Source of the DNA: Oceanimonas sp. GK1
GTDB taxonomy: Bacteria > Pseudomonadota > Gammaproteobacteria > Enterobacterales > Aeromonadaceae
Direction: 5' to 3'
Assembly: GCF_000243075.1 (NCBI RefSeq)
Contig: NC_016745.1
Coordinates: 2,125,001-2,189,000 of the forward strand
DNA length: 64,000 nucleotides
Made by a program: the position numbers and the translations under genes. This document shows positions 29,303 through 36,407 of the stretch, piece by piece. Positions within the stretch are counted from its first letter, which is position 1, and each line of letters begins with the position of its first letter. A model generated the notes under the pieces. It did not search any database and was not told where the DNA came from. It saw nothing but the letters and a program-made list of their open reading frames with translations.

Positions 29303-29926
29303 ATGAGCCGTTTTATTGTGATTGAAGGCCTGGAAGGCGCCGGCAAAAGCACGGTGCAGGCCCATGTGGTGCACTGGCTTGAAGCCCAGGGCCACAGGGT
29401 GATCACCACCCGGGAGCCCGGTGGCACGCCGCTGGCGGAAAAAATGCGCGCCCTGGTGAAGGAGGTGCACGAAGAACAACTCACCGTGGAAGCCGAGCTG
29501 CTGCTGATGTACGCCGCCCGGGTGCAACTGGTGAAAAACCGCATTCAGCCGGCCCTGCGGGACGGCATCTGGGTGGTGGGCGACCGCCACGATCTCTCCT
29601 CCCAGGCCTATCAGGGCGGTGGCCGGGGCATAGATGCGGGCCTGATTCGTCAGATCAAGCAGGCGGTGCTGGGGGACTTTAAACCGGATCTGACCCTGTA
29701 CCTCGACATTGACCCGGCTCAGGGACTGGCCCGGGCCCGTGGCCGGGGCGAGCTGGACCGCATTGAGCTGGAAAATATCGACTTTTTCGAGCGCACCCGG
29801 GCCCGTTATCTGGAGCTGGTGCAGGCCGACCCCAATTGCGAGCTGATCGATGCGTCCGGCAACGAGCAGGAAGTGAAAGCGCGGGTGCTGGCCTGCCTGG
29901 AGCGACGACTGTGTACGGCTGGCTGA
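29303..29926 (+). CDS. tmk: Thymidylate kinase
   Basis: Tmk phosphorylates dTMP to dTDP. The 207 residues show the P-loop [10 protein letters not shown] (about 7-16), the DR motif in [19 protein letters not shown] and an arginine-rich lid [12 protein letters not shown], as in the E. coli-type enzyme. It begins 3 nt after mltG and overlaps holB by 16 nt. Confidence 0.97.
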   Translation: MSRFIVIEGLEGAGKSTVQAHVVHWLEAQGHRVITTREPGGTPLAEKMRALVKEVHEEQLTVEAELLLMYAARVQLVKNRIQPALRDGIWVVGDRHDLSSQAYQGGGRGIDAGLIRQIKQAVLGDFKPDLTLYLDIDPAQGLARARGRGELDRIELENIDFFERTRARYLELVQADPNCELIDASGNEQEVKARVLACLERRLCTAG

Positions 29927-30870
29927 CGCCGGTGTGGCAGCCGCTGCTGCAGGGGGTGCGTGAACGCCGCCTGGGCCACGGCCTGCTGCTCAAGGGCATG
30001 GCGGGCCTGGGCAAGCGCGAGCTGGCCGGCAAGCTGGCCACCGCCTTATTATGCCAACATACAAGTAATGCCCCTTGCGGCATGTGCCATGCCTGCGAAC
30101 TCAATGCCGCCGGCAGCCATTCCGACTTGCAGGTGGTGGGCCGGGAAGGGCGGAGCATCGGCATCGACGCCATTCGCGAACTCAGCCGCATCATGAGCGA
30201 GAGCGCCCGCCTGGGGCACGGCAAGGTGGCCATTATCGAGCGGGCCGAGCTGATGACAGAAGCCGCCGCCAATGCCCTGCTGAAAACCCTGGAAGAGCCG
30301 GCGGGCGAGGCCACGCTGATCCTGGTGTCGTCGCAACCGGAGCGGCTGCTGCCGACGCTCATCAGTCGCTGCCAGCAGTGGCTGGTGCCGTTGCCGGATA
30401 CTCAGCTGGCACTGGCCTGGCTGAAGGAGCAGGGGGTGGCCGCCACGGCGGCGGCGCTCAGCGTCAACCAGGGCTCGCCGCTGCAGACCCTGGACTACCT
30501 GAACACGGGCGCCGACGACAAACGGCTGCAGTTGCTCACGGCGCTGGTGAGCCTGGGGGAAGCGCCCACTCAGCTGCCGATGGTACAGGCGGGACTGCTG
30601 GAGCAGCCGGTGCACCTGGTGTGGGTGCAGTTATTGCTGCAGGATGCGCTGCAAACCGCCCTGGGGGTGCGTGCGTCCCTGAAACTCGACGACTGTCGCC
30701 GCCTAAGCGCACGATTGGCGCGGCTGGGCTTCATGACGTTGCATGAGCTTAATAACGAACTGCTGGCGCTGCGTCGCCGGTTGCAGCCGGGGCAGGGCAG
30801 GCCCATGAATGCCGGCCTGCAGCTGAGCCAGTGGCTGCGCCGGCTGCAACAGACACTGACCCATGAATAA
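29911..30870 (+). CDS. holB: DNA polymerase III subunit delta'
   Basis: Delta' is the stator of the clamp loader that places the sliding clamp on DNA. The 319-residue AAA+ protein has a degenerate P-loop ([12 protein letters not shown]), a four-cysteine zinc module of which CGMCHAC is visible, and LLKTLEEP (sensor region). The start is read as GTG at 29911 ([11 protein letters not shown]), with GGAG 8 nt upstream and a 16-nt overlap with tmk; an in-frame ATG-less extension to 29836 has no homology. It is followed by a TatD-family gene; the PilZ gene often found between them in related bacteria is absent. Confidence 0.94.
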   Translation: MYGWLTPVWQPLLQGVRERRLGHGLLLKGMAGLGKRELAGKLATALLCQHTSNAPCGMCHACELNAAGSHSDLQVVGREGRSIGIDAIRELSRIMSESARLGHGKVAIIERAELMTEAAANALLKTLEEPAGEATLILVSSQPERLLPTLISRCQQWLVPLPDTQLALAWLKEQGVAATAAALSVNQGSPLQTLDYLNTGADDKRLQLLTALVSLGEAPTQLPMVQAGLLEQPVHLVWVQLLLQDALQTALGVRASLKLDDCRRLSARLARLGFMTLHELNNELLALRRRLQPGQGRPMNAGLQLSQWLRRLQQTLTHE

Positions 30871-30890
30871 CCGATTTACTGGAGCCGATT

Positions 30891-31676
30891 TTGCTGGTTG
30901 ATTCCCATTGCCACCTCGACAAACTCGATTACGGCAAAAAACACAAATCCATGGACGAGGCCATTGCCAAGGCCGCCCAACGCGGCGTAAACCACATGCT
31001 GTGCATTGGCGTGGGGCTGTCGTCCTTTCCCGACATGCTGAAGGCGATTGCGCCTTACCCCCAGGTGTTTGCATCCTGCGGCGTGCACCCGCTGCACCAG
31101 CATGATGAACAAAACGATCCGGCGCTGCTGCGCCGGCTGGCGGATCATCCTGCGGTGGTGGCCATTGGTGAAACCGGGCTGGATTATTTCTACGCGCCGG
31201 AGACCGCCGACCTGCAAAAACGCTCCTTTGAGCAGCATGTGGACGTGGCGGTTGAGCTGAACAAGCCGCTGATCATTCACACCCGCAATGCCCAGCAAGA
31301 CACCCTGGAGATTTTGCGCCAGGGCAATGCCGACAAGGTGGGCGGTGTGCTGCACTGCTTTACCGAATCGTTGGAGATGGCCGAAGCGGCCATGGAGCTG
31401 GGTTTTTACATTTCCATTTCCGGCATTGTCACCTTTCGCAGCGCCGATGCCCTGCGCGAAGTGGTCAAGGCCCTGCCGCTGGAGCGGCTGCTGGTGGAAA
31501 CCGACTCCCCCTGGCTGGCCCCGGTGCCGTTCCGGGGTGAGGAAAACGAGCCCGCCTACACCCGCACCGTGGCCGAGTATGTGGCCCAGCTCAAGGGCGT
31601 GCCCTATGAGCAGGTGGCCGAGCAAACCACGGCCAACTTCTTTGAGCTGTTTAAACTGGCCAAACCGGTGATGTGA
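30891..31676 (+). CDS. TatD-family metal-dependent hydrolase (YcfH)
   Basis: This 261-residue TIM-barrel hydrolase belongs to the TatD/YcfH group, which includes metal-dependent DNases. Metal ligands are in VDSHCHLD near the N terminus, IGETGLDY (about 92), HTRNA and HCFTE (about 127 and 152), and [10 protein letters not shown] (about 203). The start is TTG at 30891 ([10 protein letters not shown]), 6 nt after GGAG (30881-30884). It is the homologue of E. coli ycfH, which also follows holB. The exact substrate is uncertain. Confidence 0.93.
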   Translation: MLVDSHCHLDKLDYGKKHKSMDEAIAKAAQRGVNHMLCIGVGLSSFPDMLKAIAPYPQVFASCGVHPLHQHDEQNDPALLRRLADHPAVVAIGETGLDYFYAPETADLQKRSFEQHVDVAVELNKPLIIHTRNAQQDTLEILRQGNADKVGGVLHCFTESLEMAEAAMELGFYISISGIVTFRSADALREVVKALPLERLLVETDSPWLAPVPFRGEENEPAYTRTVAEYVAQLKGVPYEQVAEQTTANFFELFKLAKPVM

Positions 31677-31704
31677 GGGGTAAGGCGCAGACATTTTCTT
31701 TCTT

Positions 31705-31727
31705 GTTCCCATGCTCAGCGTGGGAAC
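31705..31727. repeat. Palindromic repeat, TTCCCACGC family copy 1
   Basis: GTTCCCATGC (31705-31714) pairs with GCGTGGGAAC (31718-31727), one G-U pair, loop TCA. The same palindrome recurs at 50623-50643. Confidence 0.75.
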
Positions 31728-31731
31728 GCAT

Positions 31732-31827
31732 AATCCCCAATCCCCAATCCCCAATCCCCAATCCCCAATCCCCAATCCCCAATCCCCAATCCCCAATTCC
31801 CAATCCCCAATCCCCAATCCCCAATCC
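31732..31827. repeat. 7-bp tandem repeat (AATCCCC)n
   Basis: About 13.7 copies of AATCCCC lie between the TatD gene and nfeD; one copy is altered to AATTCCC. All strands are open but the translations are simple PNPQSPI-type repeats with no sign of selection. Confidence 0.97.
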
Positions 31828-31895
31828 CGCGCTTCCAGCTTCACTTCTGCTCCTCTATAGTAATCACTGTTCCATTTGCATCTGAGGTGAAACAC

Positions 31896-32318
31896 GTGCT
31901 TGCCTGGCATCTCTGGCTGATTGCCGCCCTGGTGTTATTGCTGGCCGAACTGCTCGGCACCGGCTTTTTTGCCTTTGCCATGGGGCTGGCGGCCCTGGGC
32001 GCCATGGCCGCGGCGCTGCTCGGGGCGGGGGCCACCGGTCAGTGGTTTACCTTTGCCATTGCCACCGCTGTGCTGGCGCCGCTGCTGAAAAAGGCCTTTC
32101 GTCAGTATGCGCCTTCCCGCCGCAAAAGCGGCCTGGCCGGCGAAAGCCGTCATCAAACCGGAAAACTGGTACGCCATCATAGCGGTGAGCTGCGGCTGAG
32201 GCTTGAGGGGGATCTGTTTATGGTGCGGGCCCAGCCCGGCACCGAGCTGAAGGAAGGTGACGAAGTGGAAATCGTCCGTTTCGACGGCATTACCGCTATT
32301 GTTAAACAACCCGACTAA
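31896..32318 (+). CDS. NfeD-like membrane protein
   Basis: This is a short NfeD family protein (140 residues) with two or three N-terminal transmembrane segments (about 5-60) and a C-terminal OB-fold domain (about 80-140; GKLVRHHSGELRLRLEG). NfeD proteins pair with SPFH/stomatin proteins, and a qmcA-type gene follows after 53 bp, matching E. coli ybbJ-qmcA. The GTG at 31896 is preferred because GAGG (31884-31887) is 8 nt before it; the GTG at 31887 would overlap that site. The pair's role in membrane quality control or microdomains is inferred from the families. Confidence 0.86.
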   Translation: MLAWHLWLIAALVLLLAELLGTGFFAFAMGLAALGAMAAALLGAGATGQWFTFAIATAVLAPLLKKAFRQYAPSRRKSGLAGESRHQTGKLVRHHSGELRLRLEGDLFMVRAQPGTELKEGDEVEIVRFDGITAIVKQPD

Positions 32319-32371
32319 TTCCAACGAGATAACACAAACCGCCGAATGTCAAAAAACAAGGGGATTTTGTC

Positions 32372-33325
32372 ATGGACGTGATGTTGATTATTGCCCTGGT
32401 GTTTACCGTACTGGTGCTGGCACTGGTGATTAAGGGGCTGATGATAGTGCAGCAGTCGGAAGCCGTGGTGATCGAGCGCCTGGGCAGCTACCAGAAAACC
32501 CTGAGCCCGGGCATCAACTGGATTATTCCCTTTGTCGACAAGCCCCGCTCCATCAAGGTGCGCCGCTACCAGGCCATCGGCGGCGAGAACGTACCCGTGG
32601 TGCAGGAAGAAACCCGTATCGACCGGCGGGAAACCGTGCTCGACTTTCCCGGCCAGTCGGTGATCACCGCCGACAACGTCAGCGTGACCGTTAACGGTGC
32701 CCTGTATTTTCAGGTGATCGATCCCGAGCGGGCCGTCTACCAGGCCGAGAACCTTATTCAGGCCATCGAAATCCTGGCCAAGACCTCGCTGCGCTCCGAA
32801 GTGGGCAAAATGGAGCTCGACAAGCTGTTTGAATCCCGGCAGGAAATCAATGACAAGCTGCAAATCGTGATGGACGAAGCCGGCAACAAATGGGGCGTAA
32901 AAGTCACCCGGGTGGAAATACAGGACATCAATATTCCCGCCGAAGTGGAGGACGCCATGCGCAAGCAAATGGCCGCCGAGCGGGAGCGCCGGGCCCTGGT
33001 GCTGCAGGCCAGCGGCGAGCGGGAAGCCGCCATTGCCCGGGCCGAGGGGGAAAAACGCTCCAACATTCTGGTGGCCGAAGGGGAGCGGGAAGCCGCCATC
33101 CTCATGGCCGACGGCCAGCGCCAGGCCATTGACAAAGTGCTGTCTGCCGGCAGTGACCGGCTGGATCCGCAACTGGTGATCGGTTATCTGCTGGGGCTGG
33201 AGTACCTGAAAACCCTGCCCGAAATTGGCAAGGACGGCGACCGCATCTTCCTGCCCTATGAAGCCAGCAGCGTGCTCGGTGCCGTGGGCAGCATAGAGGC
33301 CTTGTTGAAGGGAAAGGTGCAGTAA
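32372..33325 (+). CDS. qmcA: SPFH/Band 7 (stomatin-like) membrane protein QmcA
   Basis: This 317-residue protein has one N-terminal transmembrane segment (about 4-25), a Band 7/SPFH domain (about 25-190) and a charged coiled-coil region rich in AERERRA and GEREAAI-type repeats (about 195-250). E. coli QmcA forms oligomers in the inner membrane and is linked to FtsH protease control. It follows an NfeD-like gene, as expected for this partnership. AAGGGG lies about 10 nt before the ATG. Confidence 0.92.
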   Translation: MDVMLIIALVFTVLVLALVIKGLMIVQQSEAVVIERLGSYQKTLSPGINWIIPFVDKPRSIKVRRYQAIGGENVPVVQEETRIDRRETVLDFPGQSVITADNVSVTVNGALYFQVIDPERAVYQAENLIQAIEILAKTSLRSEVGKMELDKLFESRQEINDKLQIVMDEAGNKWGVKVTRVEIQDINIPAEVEDAMRKQMAAERERRALVLQASGEREAAIARAEGEKRSNILVAEGEREAAILMADGQRQAIDKVLSAGSDRLDPQLVIGYLLGLEYLKTLPEIGKDGDRIFLPYEASSVLGAVGSIEALLKGKVQ

Positions 33326-33340
33326 CCCCTCTTTTTTGTC

Positions 33341-33415
33341 GCTCCCGCGAAGGCGGGAGCCCATGGCCGACAACGCCGGTATCTGTGATACGGATTCCGG
33401 CGCGAAGGCCGGAAT
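33341..33415. repeat. Tandem CGAAGG-loop palindromes
   Basis: Two perfect 8-bp hairpins occur 45 bp apart: GCTCCCGC/GCGGGAGC (33341-33360, loop GAAG) and ATTCCGGC/GCCGGAAT (33394-33415, loop GCGAAG). Both resemble the CCCGCGAAGGCGGG-type intergenic repeats of gammaproteobacteria. The first, just after qmcA, may also act in termination. Nothing else was seen in the rest of this 283-bp gap except the prp control region. Confidence 0.7.
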
Positions 33416-33531
33416 GACCAGACGCTGACCTGACGACCGTACGCCACTCGCAATGAGCCGGCACACGTCCAATCACCATTCCCAAATCCCCCCGTCCCCA
33501 CCTTTGCCTCCGACCAAAGTCTAATCCACAT

Positions 33532-33539
33532 TGTCAACA
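33532..33539. promoter_or_regulatory. Candidate GntR operator 1 of the prp operon
   Basis: TGTCAACA fits a TGTnnACA dyad. An inverted copy, TGTTGACA, lies 63 bp downstream at 33595-33602, and the two flank the predicted promoter. Confidence 0.5.
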
Positions 33540-33546
33540 CATCACC

Positions 33547-33573
33547 TTGAAAGCCCCCGTTCTAGGTGATAAT
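33547..33573 (+). promoter_or_regulatory. Candidate promoter of the prp operon
   Basis: TTGAAA (33547-33552) and GATAAT (33568-33573) are 15 bp apart, about 36 bp before the regulator's start codon. The spacing is short, so confidence is moderate. Confidence 0.45.
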
Positions 33574-33594
33574 TTTGTTTCATGTTCGTTAAAT

Positions 33595-33602
33595 TGTTGA
33601 CA
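33595..33602. promoter_or_regulatory. Candidate GntR operator 2 of the prp operon
   Basis: TGTTGACA, an exact inverted copy of operator 1, ends 6 bp before the regulator's start codon and would block transcription elongation or initiation when bound. Confidence 0.5.
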
Positions 33603-33608
33603 GTTTGA

Positions 33609-34328
33609 ATGGCTGAGCACGCAGTAGTACACCCAAACACCGATTTGTCGTTTACCGAGGCACGGGAGCTGACCAAGTCGGAAAACCTGACCGAGCAGTT
33701 GGTGGATCTCATCGTCAAAGGGCACTTTGCCGCCGGCAGCAAGATCTCCGAGCCGGAGCTGGCGCGCCGCTTTGGCGTGAGCCGCGGCCCCCTGCGGGAA
33801 GCCATGATGCGGGTGGAGGCCCTGGGGCTCATTGAGCGGGTACCCCATGTGGGAGCCAGGGTCATTGCGCTGAGCCGGGCCAGGCTGGTGGAAATTTATG
33901 CGGTGCGCGAAGCGCTGGAAGGCATGGCGGTGCGTCTGGCCTGCCGGCACATTACCGAGGAAGAGCTGGATGCCCTGCAGCAACTCTTGAATACCCACCA
34001 GGCCCATATCGAGGAAGTGGAGGGGGCCTCTTATTTCCACCAGCAGGGGGATTTCGACTTTCACTACCGCCTGATCCAGGCCAGCCGCAACCACACCCTC
34101 ATCCACCTGCTGTGCGACGAGCTGTACCACCTGCTGCGCATGTACCGGCACCAGTCCCAGCGCGCCTATTCCCGGCCGCAACAGGCGCTGACCGAGCATT
34201 TCCATCTGCTGGCGGCCCTGCGGGAGCGGGACGAAGAGCTGGCCGAGCTGCTGATGCGCCGTCATATCATGCGCAGCCGGCTGTTGATTGAACAACAACT
34301 CACCGAAGACAAGGAGAAAACGTCATGA
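33609..34328 (+). CDS. GntR-family regulator of the 2-methylcitrate operon (PrpR-like)
   Basis: This 239-residue transcription factor of the FadR subfamily has a GntR winged helix (about 20-90, with [21 protein letters not shown]) and an FCD ligand domain (about 100-230). It is the first gene of the prp operon and overlaps prpB by 4 nt. It probably represses the operon and responds to a pathway intermediate such as 2-methylcitrate, as known for GntR-type prp regulators. E. coli instead uses an unrelated sigma-54 activator called PrpR. Confidence 0.9.
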   Translation: MAEHAVVHPNTDLSFTEARELTKSENLTEQLVDLIVKGHFAAGSKISEPELARRFGVSRGPLREAMMRVEALGLIERVPHVGARVIALSRARLVEIYAVREALEGMAVRLACRHITEEELDALQQLLNTHQAHIEEVEGASYFHQQGDFDFHYRLIQASRNHTLIHLLCDELYHLLRMYRHQSQRAYSRPQQALTEHFHLLAALRERDEELAELLMRRHIMRSRLLIEQQLTEDKEKTS

Positions 34329-35203
34329 GTCCAGGGAAACGATTCCGCCAGGCGGTGGCAAACCACCGGCCGCTGCAGGTGGTGGGCACCATTAATGCCT
34401 ACTGCGCCATGATGGCGGAGCAGGTGGGCCATCAGGCCATTTATCTGTCCGGCGGTGGCATTGCCAATGCTTCCTATGGCCTGCCGGATCTGGGCATCAC
34501 CACCTTGAACGACGTGCTGGAAGACGTGCGCCGGGTCACGGCGGCCTCCGGCCTGCCGCTGCTGGTGGACATCGACACCGGCTTTGGCGGGGCCTTTAAC
34601 ATTGCCCGCACCATCAAGGAGATGGAGCGCGCCGGCGCCGCCGCCGTGCACCTGGAAGATCAGGTGGCGCAAAAGCGCTGCGGCCACCGGCCCAACAAGG
34701 CCATTGTCAGCCAGGGCGAAATGGTGGACCGGGTGAAGGCGGCGGTGGACGCCCGCACCGACGATAACTTTGTGATCATGGCCCGCACCGATGCGCTGGC
34801 GGTAGAAGGCATGGATGCCGCCATCGCGCGCGCTATCGCCTGTGTGGAGGCGGGAGCCGACATGATCTTCCCCGAGGCCATCAACACCCTGGAGCAATAC
34901 CGCCAGTTTGCGGACGCGGTAAAGGTGCCGATCCTCGCCAACATCACCGAGTTTGGCCAGACCCCGCTGTTCAGCACCGACGAGCTGGCCGAGTGCGGCG
35001 TGAGCATGGTGCTGTATCCGCTGTCGGCCTTTCGGGCCATGAACCAGGCGGCGCTCAATGTGTACCAGCACCTGCTGCAAGACGGCCATCAGCGCCAGGT
35101 GGTGGACAGCATGCAGACCCGCGAGCAGCTCTACCACTACCTGGGTTACCACGATTACGAGAACAAGCTCGACCGACTGTTTAACGAGCAAAAAGGCGAC
35201 TGA
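34325..35203 (+). CDS. prpB: Methylisocitrate lyase
   Basis: PrpB cleaves 2-methylisocitrate to pyruvate and succinate, the last step of propionate breakdown. The 292-residue PEP mutase/isocitrate lyase-fold protein has the active-site loop [10 protein letters not shown] (Cys about 119), metal-binding [10 protein letters not shown], and [12 protein letters not shown]. It overlaps the regulator gene by 4 nt and is followed 35 nt later by prpC. Confidence 0.96.
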   Translation: MSPGKRFRQAVANHRPLQVVGTINAYCAMMAEQVGHQAIYLSGGGIANASYGLPDLGITTLNDVLEDVRRVTAASGLPLLVDIDTGFGGAFNIARTIKEMERAGAAAVHLEDQVAQKRCGHRPNKAIVSQGEMVDRVKAAVDARTDDNFVIMARTDALAVEGMDAAIARAIACVEAGADMIFPEAINTLEQYRQFADAVKVPILANITEFGQTPLFSTDELAECGVSMVLYPLSAFRAMNQAALNVYQHLLQDGHQRQVVDSMQTREQLYHYLGYHDYENKLDRLFNEQKGD

Positions 35204-35238
35204 CCCCTCATCGACCAAAACATAACAAGGAGAGTGCC

Positions 35239-36399
35239 ATGACTGCGATCGCCGTAGCCGACAAGCAAAAGGATGACAAACCACTGGCAGGCGCCGGCCT
35301 GCGAGGCCAAAGTGCCGGCACCACGGCCCTGTGCACCGTGGGCAAGAGCGGTACCGGGCTGACCTACCGGGGCTATGACATTACCGACCTGGCCCACCAT
35401 GCCGAATTTGAGGAGGTGGCGTATTTGTTGCTGAAGGGCAAGCTGCCTACCCAGGCCGAGCTGAATGACTACAAACACAGCCTCAAGGCCCGCCGTGGGC
35501 TGCCGCCGGCGCTGTGCCGGGTGCTGGAAGAAATTCCTGCCGACGCCCACCCCATGGATGTGATGCGCACCGGCTGCTCCATGCTGGGCAATCTGGATCA
35601 GGAGCGGGACTTTGCCGAGCAGGGCGACAAAACCGACACCCTGCTGGCCATGCTGCCGGCCATCATCTGCTACTGGTATTGCTACAGCCACGACGGCGTG
35701 CGCATCGACACCACCTGCCCGGAGCAGGACAGCATCGGCGGCTATTTTTTGGAAATGCTCACCGGCAAGGCGCCAAGCGAGCTGCATAAAAAGGTGATGC
35801 ACTGCTCCCTGGTGCTCTATGCCGAACACGAGTTCAACGCCTCCACCTTCACCGCCCGGGTGTGCGCCTCCACGCTCTCCGACCTGCACTCCTGTATTAC
35901 CGCCGCCATTGGCAGCCTGCGCGGCCCGCTGCACGGCGGCGCCAACGAGGCGGCGATGGAAATGATTGAACGCTGGCAGACCCCCGACGAGGCCGAAGCC
36001 GGCATACTGCAAATGCTGGCCAACAAGGAAAAGATCATGGGCTTTGGCCACGCCATTTACCGCGAGTCCGACCCGCGCAACGCCCTGATCAAGGAATGGG
36101 CGAAGCGGCTATCCGAGGACGTGGGCGACACTCATCTCTATGCGGTGTCGGAGCGGGTAGAAGCGGTGATGAAGCGGGAGAAAAACCTGTTTTGCAACGC
36201 CGACTTCTTTCACGCCTCCGCCTATCACTTTATGGGCATCCCCACCAAGCTGTTTACCCCCATCTTTGTGATGAGCCGGGTCACCGGCTGGGCCGCCCAT
36301 GTGTTTGAGCAGCGCGCCAACAACCGCATCATTCGCCCCAGCGCCGACTACATCGGCCCCGAGCCGCAAGCCTGGCTGCCCATCAATGAGCGCCAGTGA
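35239..36399 (+). CDS. prpC: 2-methylcitrate synthase
   Basis: PrpC condenses propionyl-CoA with oxaloacetate. The 386-residue citrate-synthase-fold enzyme shows GKSGTGLTYRGYDI near the N terminus, and the catalytic histidines and aspartate in GPLHGGANE (about 230-238), GFGHAIYR (about 270-278) and a later aspartate. It is closer to the short methylcitrate synthases than to the housekeeping citrate synthase, and its place in the prp operon settles the call. AAGGAGAG precedes the ATG. Confidence 0.96.
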   Translation: MTAIAVADKQKDDKPLAGAGLRGQSAGTTALCTVGKSGTGLTYRGYDITDLAHHAEFEEVAYLLLKGKLPTQAELNDYKHSLKARRGLPPALCRVLEEIPADAHPMDVMRTGCSMLGNLDQERDFAEQGDKTDTLLAMLPAIICYWYCYSHDGVRIDTTCPEQDSIGGYFLEMLTGKAPSELHKKVMHCSLVLYAEHEFNASTFTARVCASTLSDLHSCITAAIGSLRGPLHGGANEAAMEMIERWQTPDEAEAGILQMLANKEKIMGFGHAIYRESDPRNALIKEWAKRLSEDVGDTHLYAVSERVEAVMKREKNLFCNADFFHASAYHFMGIPTKLFTPIFVMSRVTGWAAHVFEQRANNRIIRPSADYIGPEPQAWLPINERQ

Positions 36400-36407
36400 G
36401 GAGTGCC

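Noticed and set aside
31732-31827. Possible CRISPR or telomere-like array
   Set aside because: Unit is 7 bp with no spacers; a simple tandem repeat explains it.
31673-31885. Short plus-strand frame with IPNPQSP repeats
   Set aside because: Produced entirely by the 7-bp tandem repeat.
33326-33608. Small gene between qmcA and the prp regulator
   Set aside because: Open frames here overlap the palindromes and control sites and have no ribosome sites or similarity.
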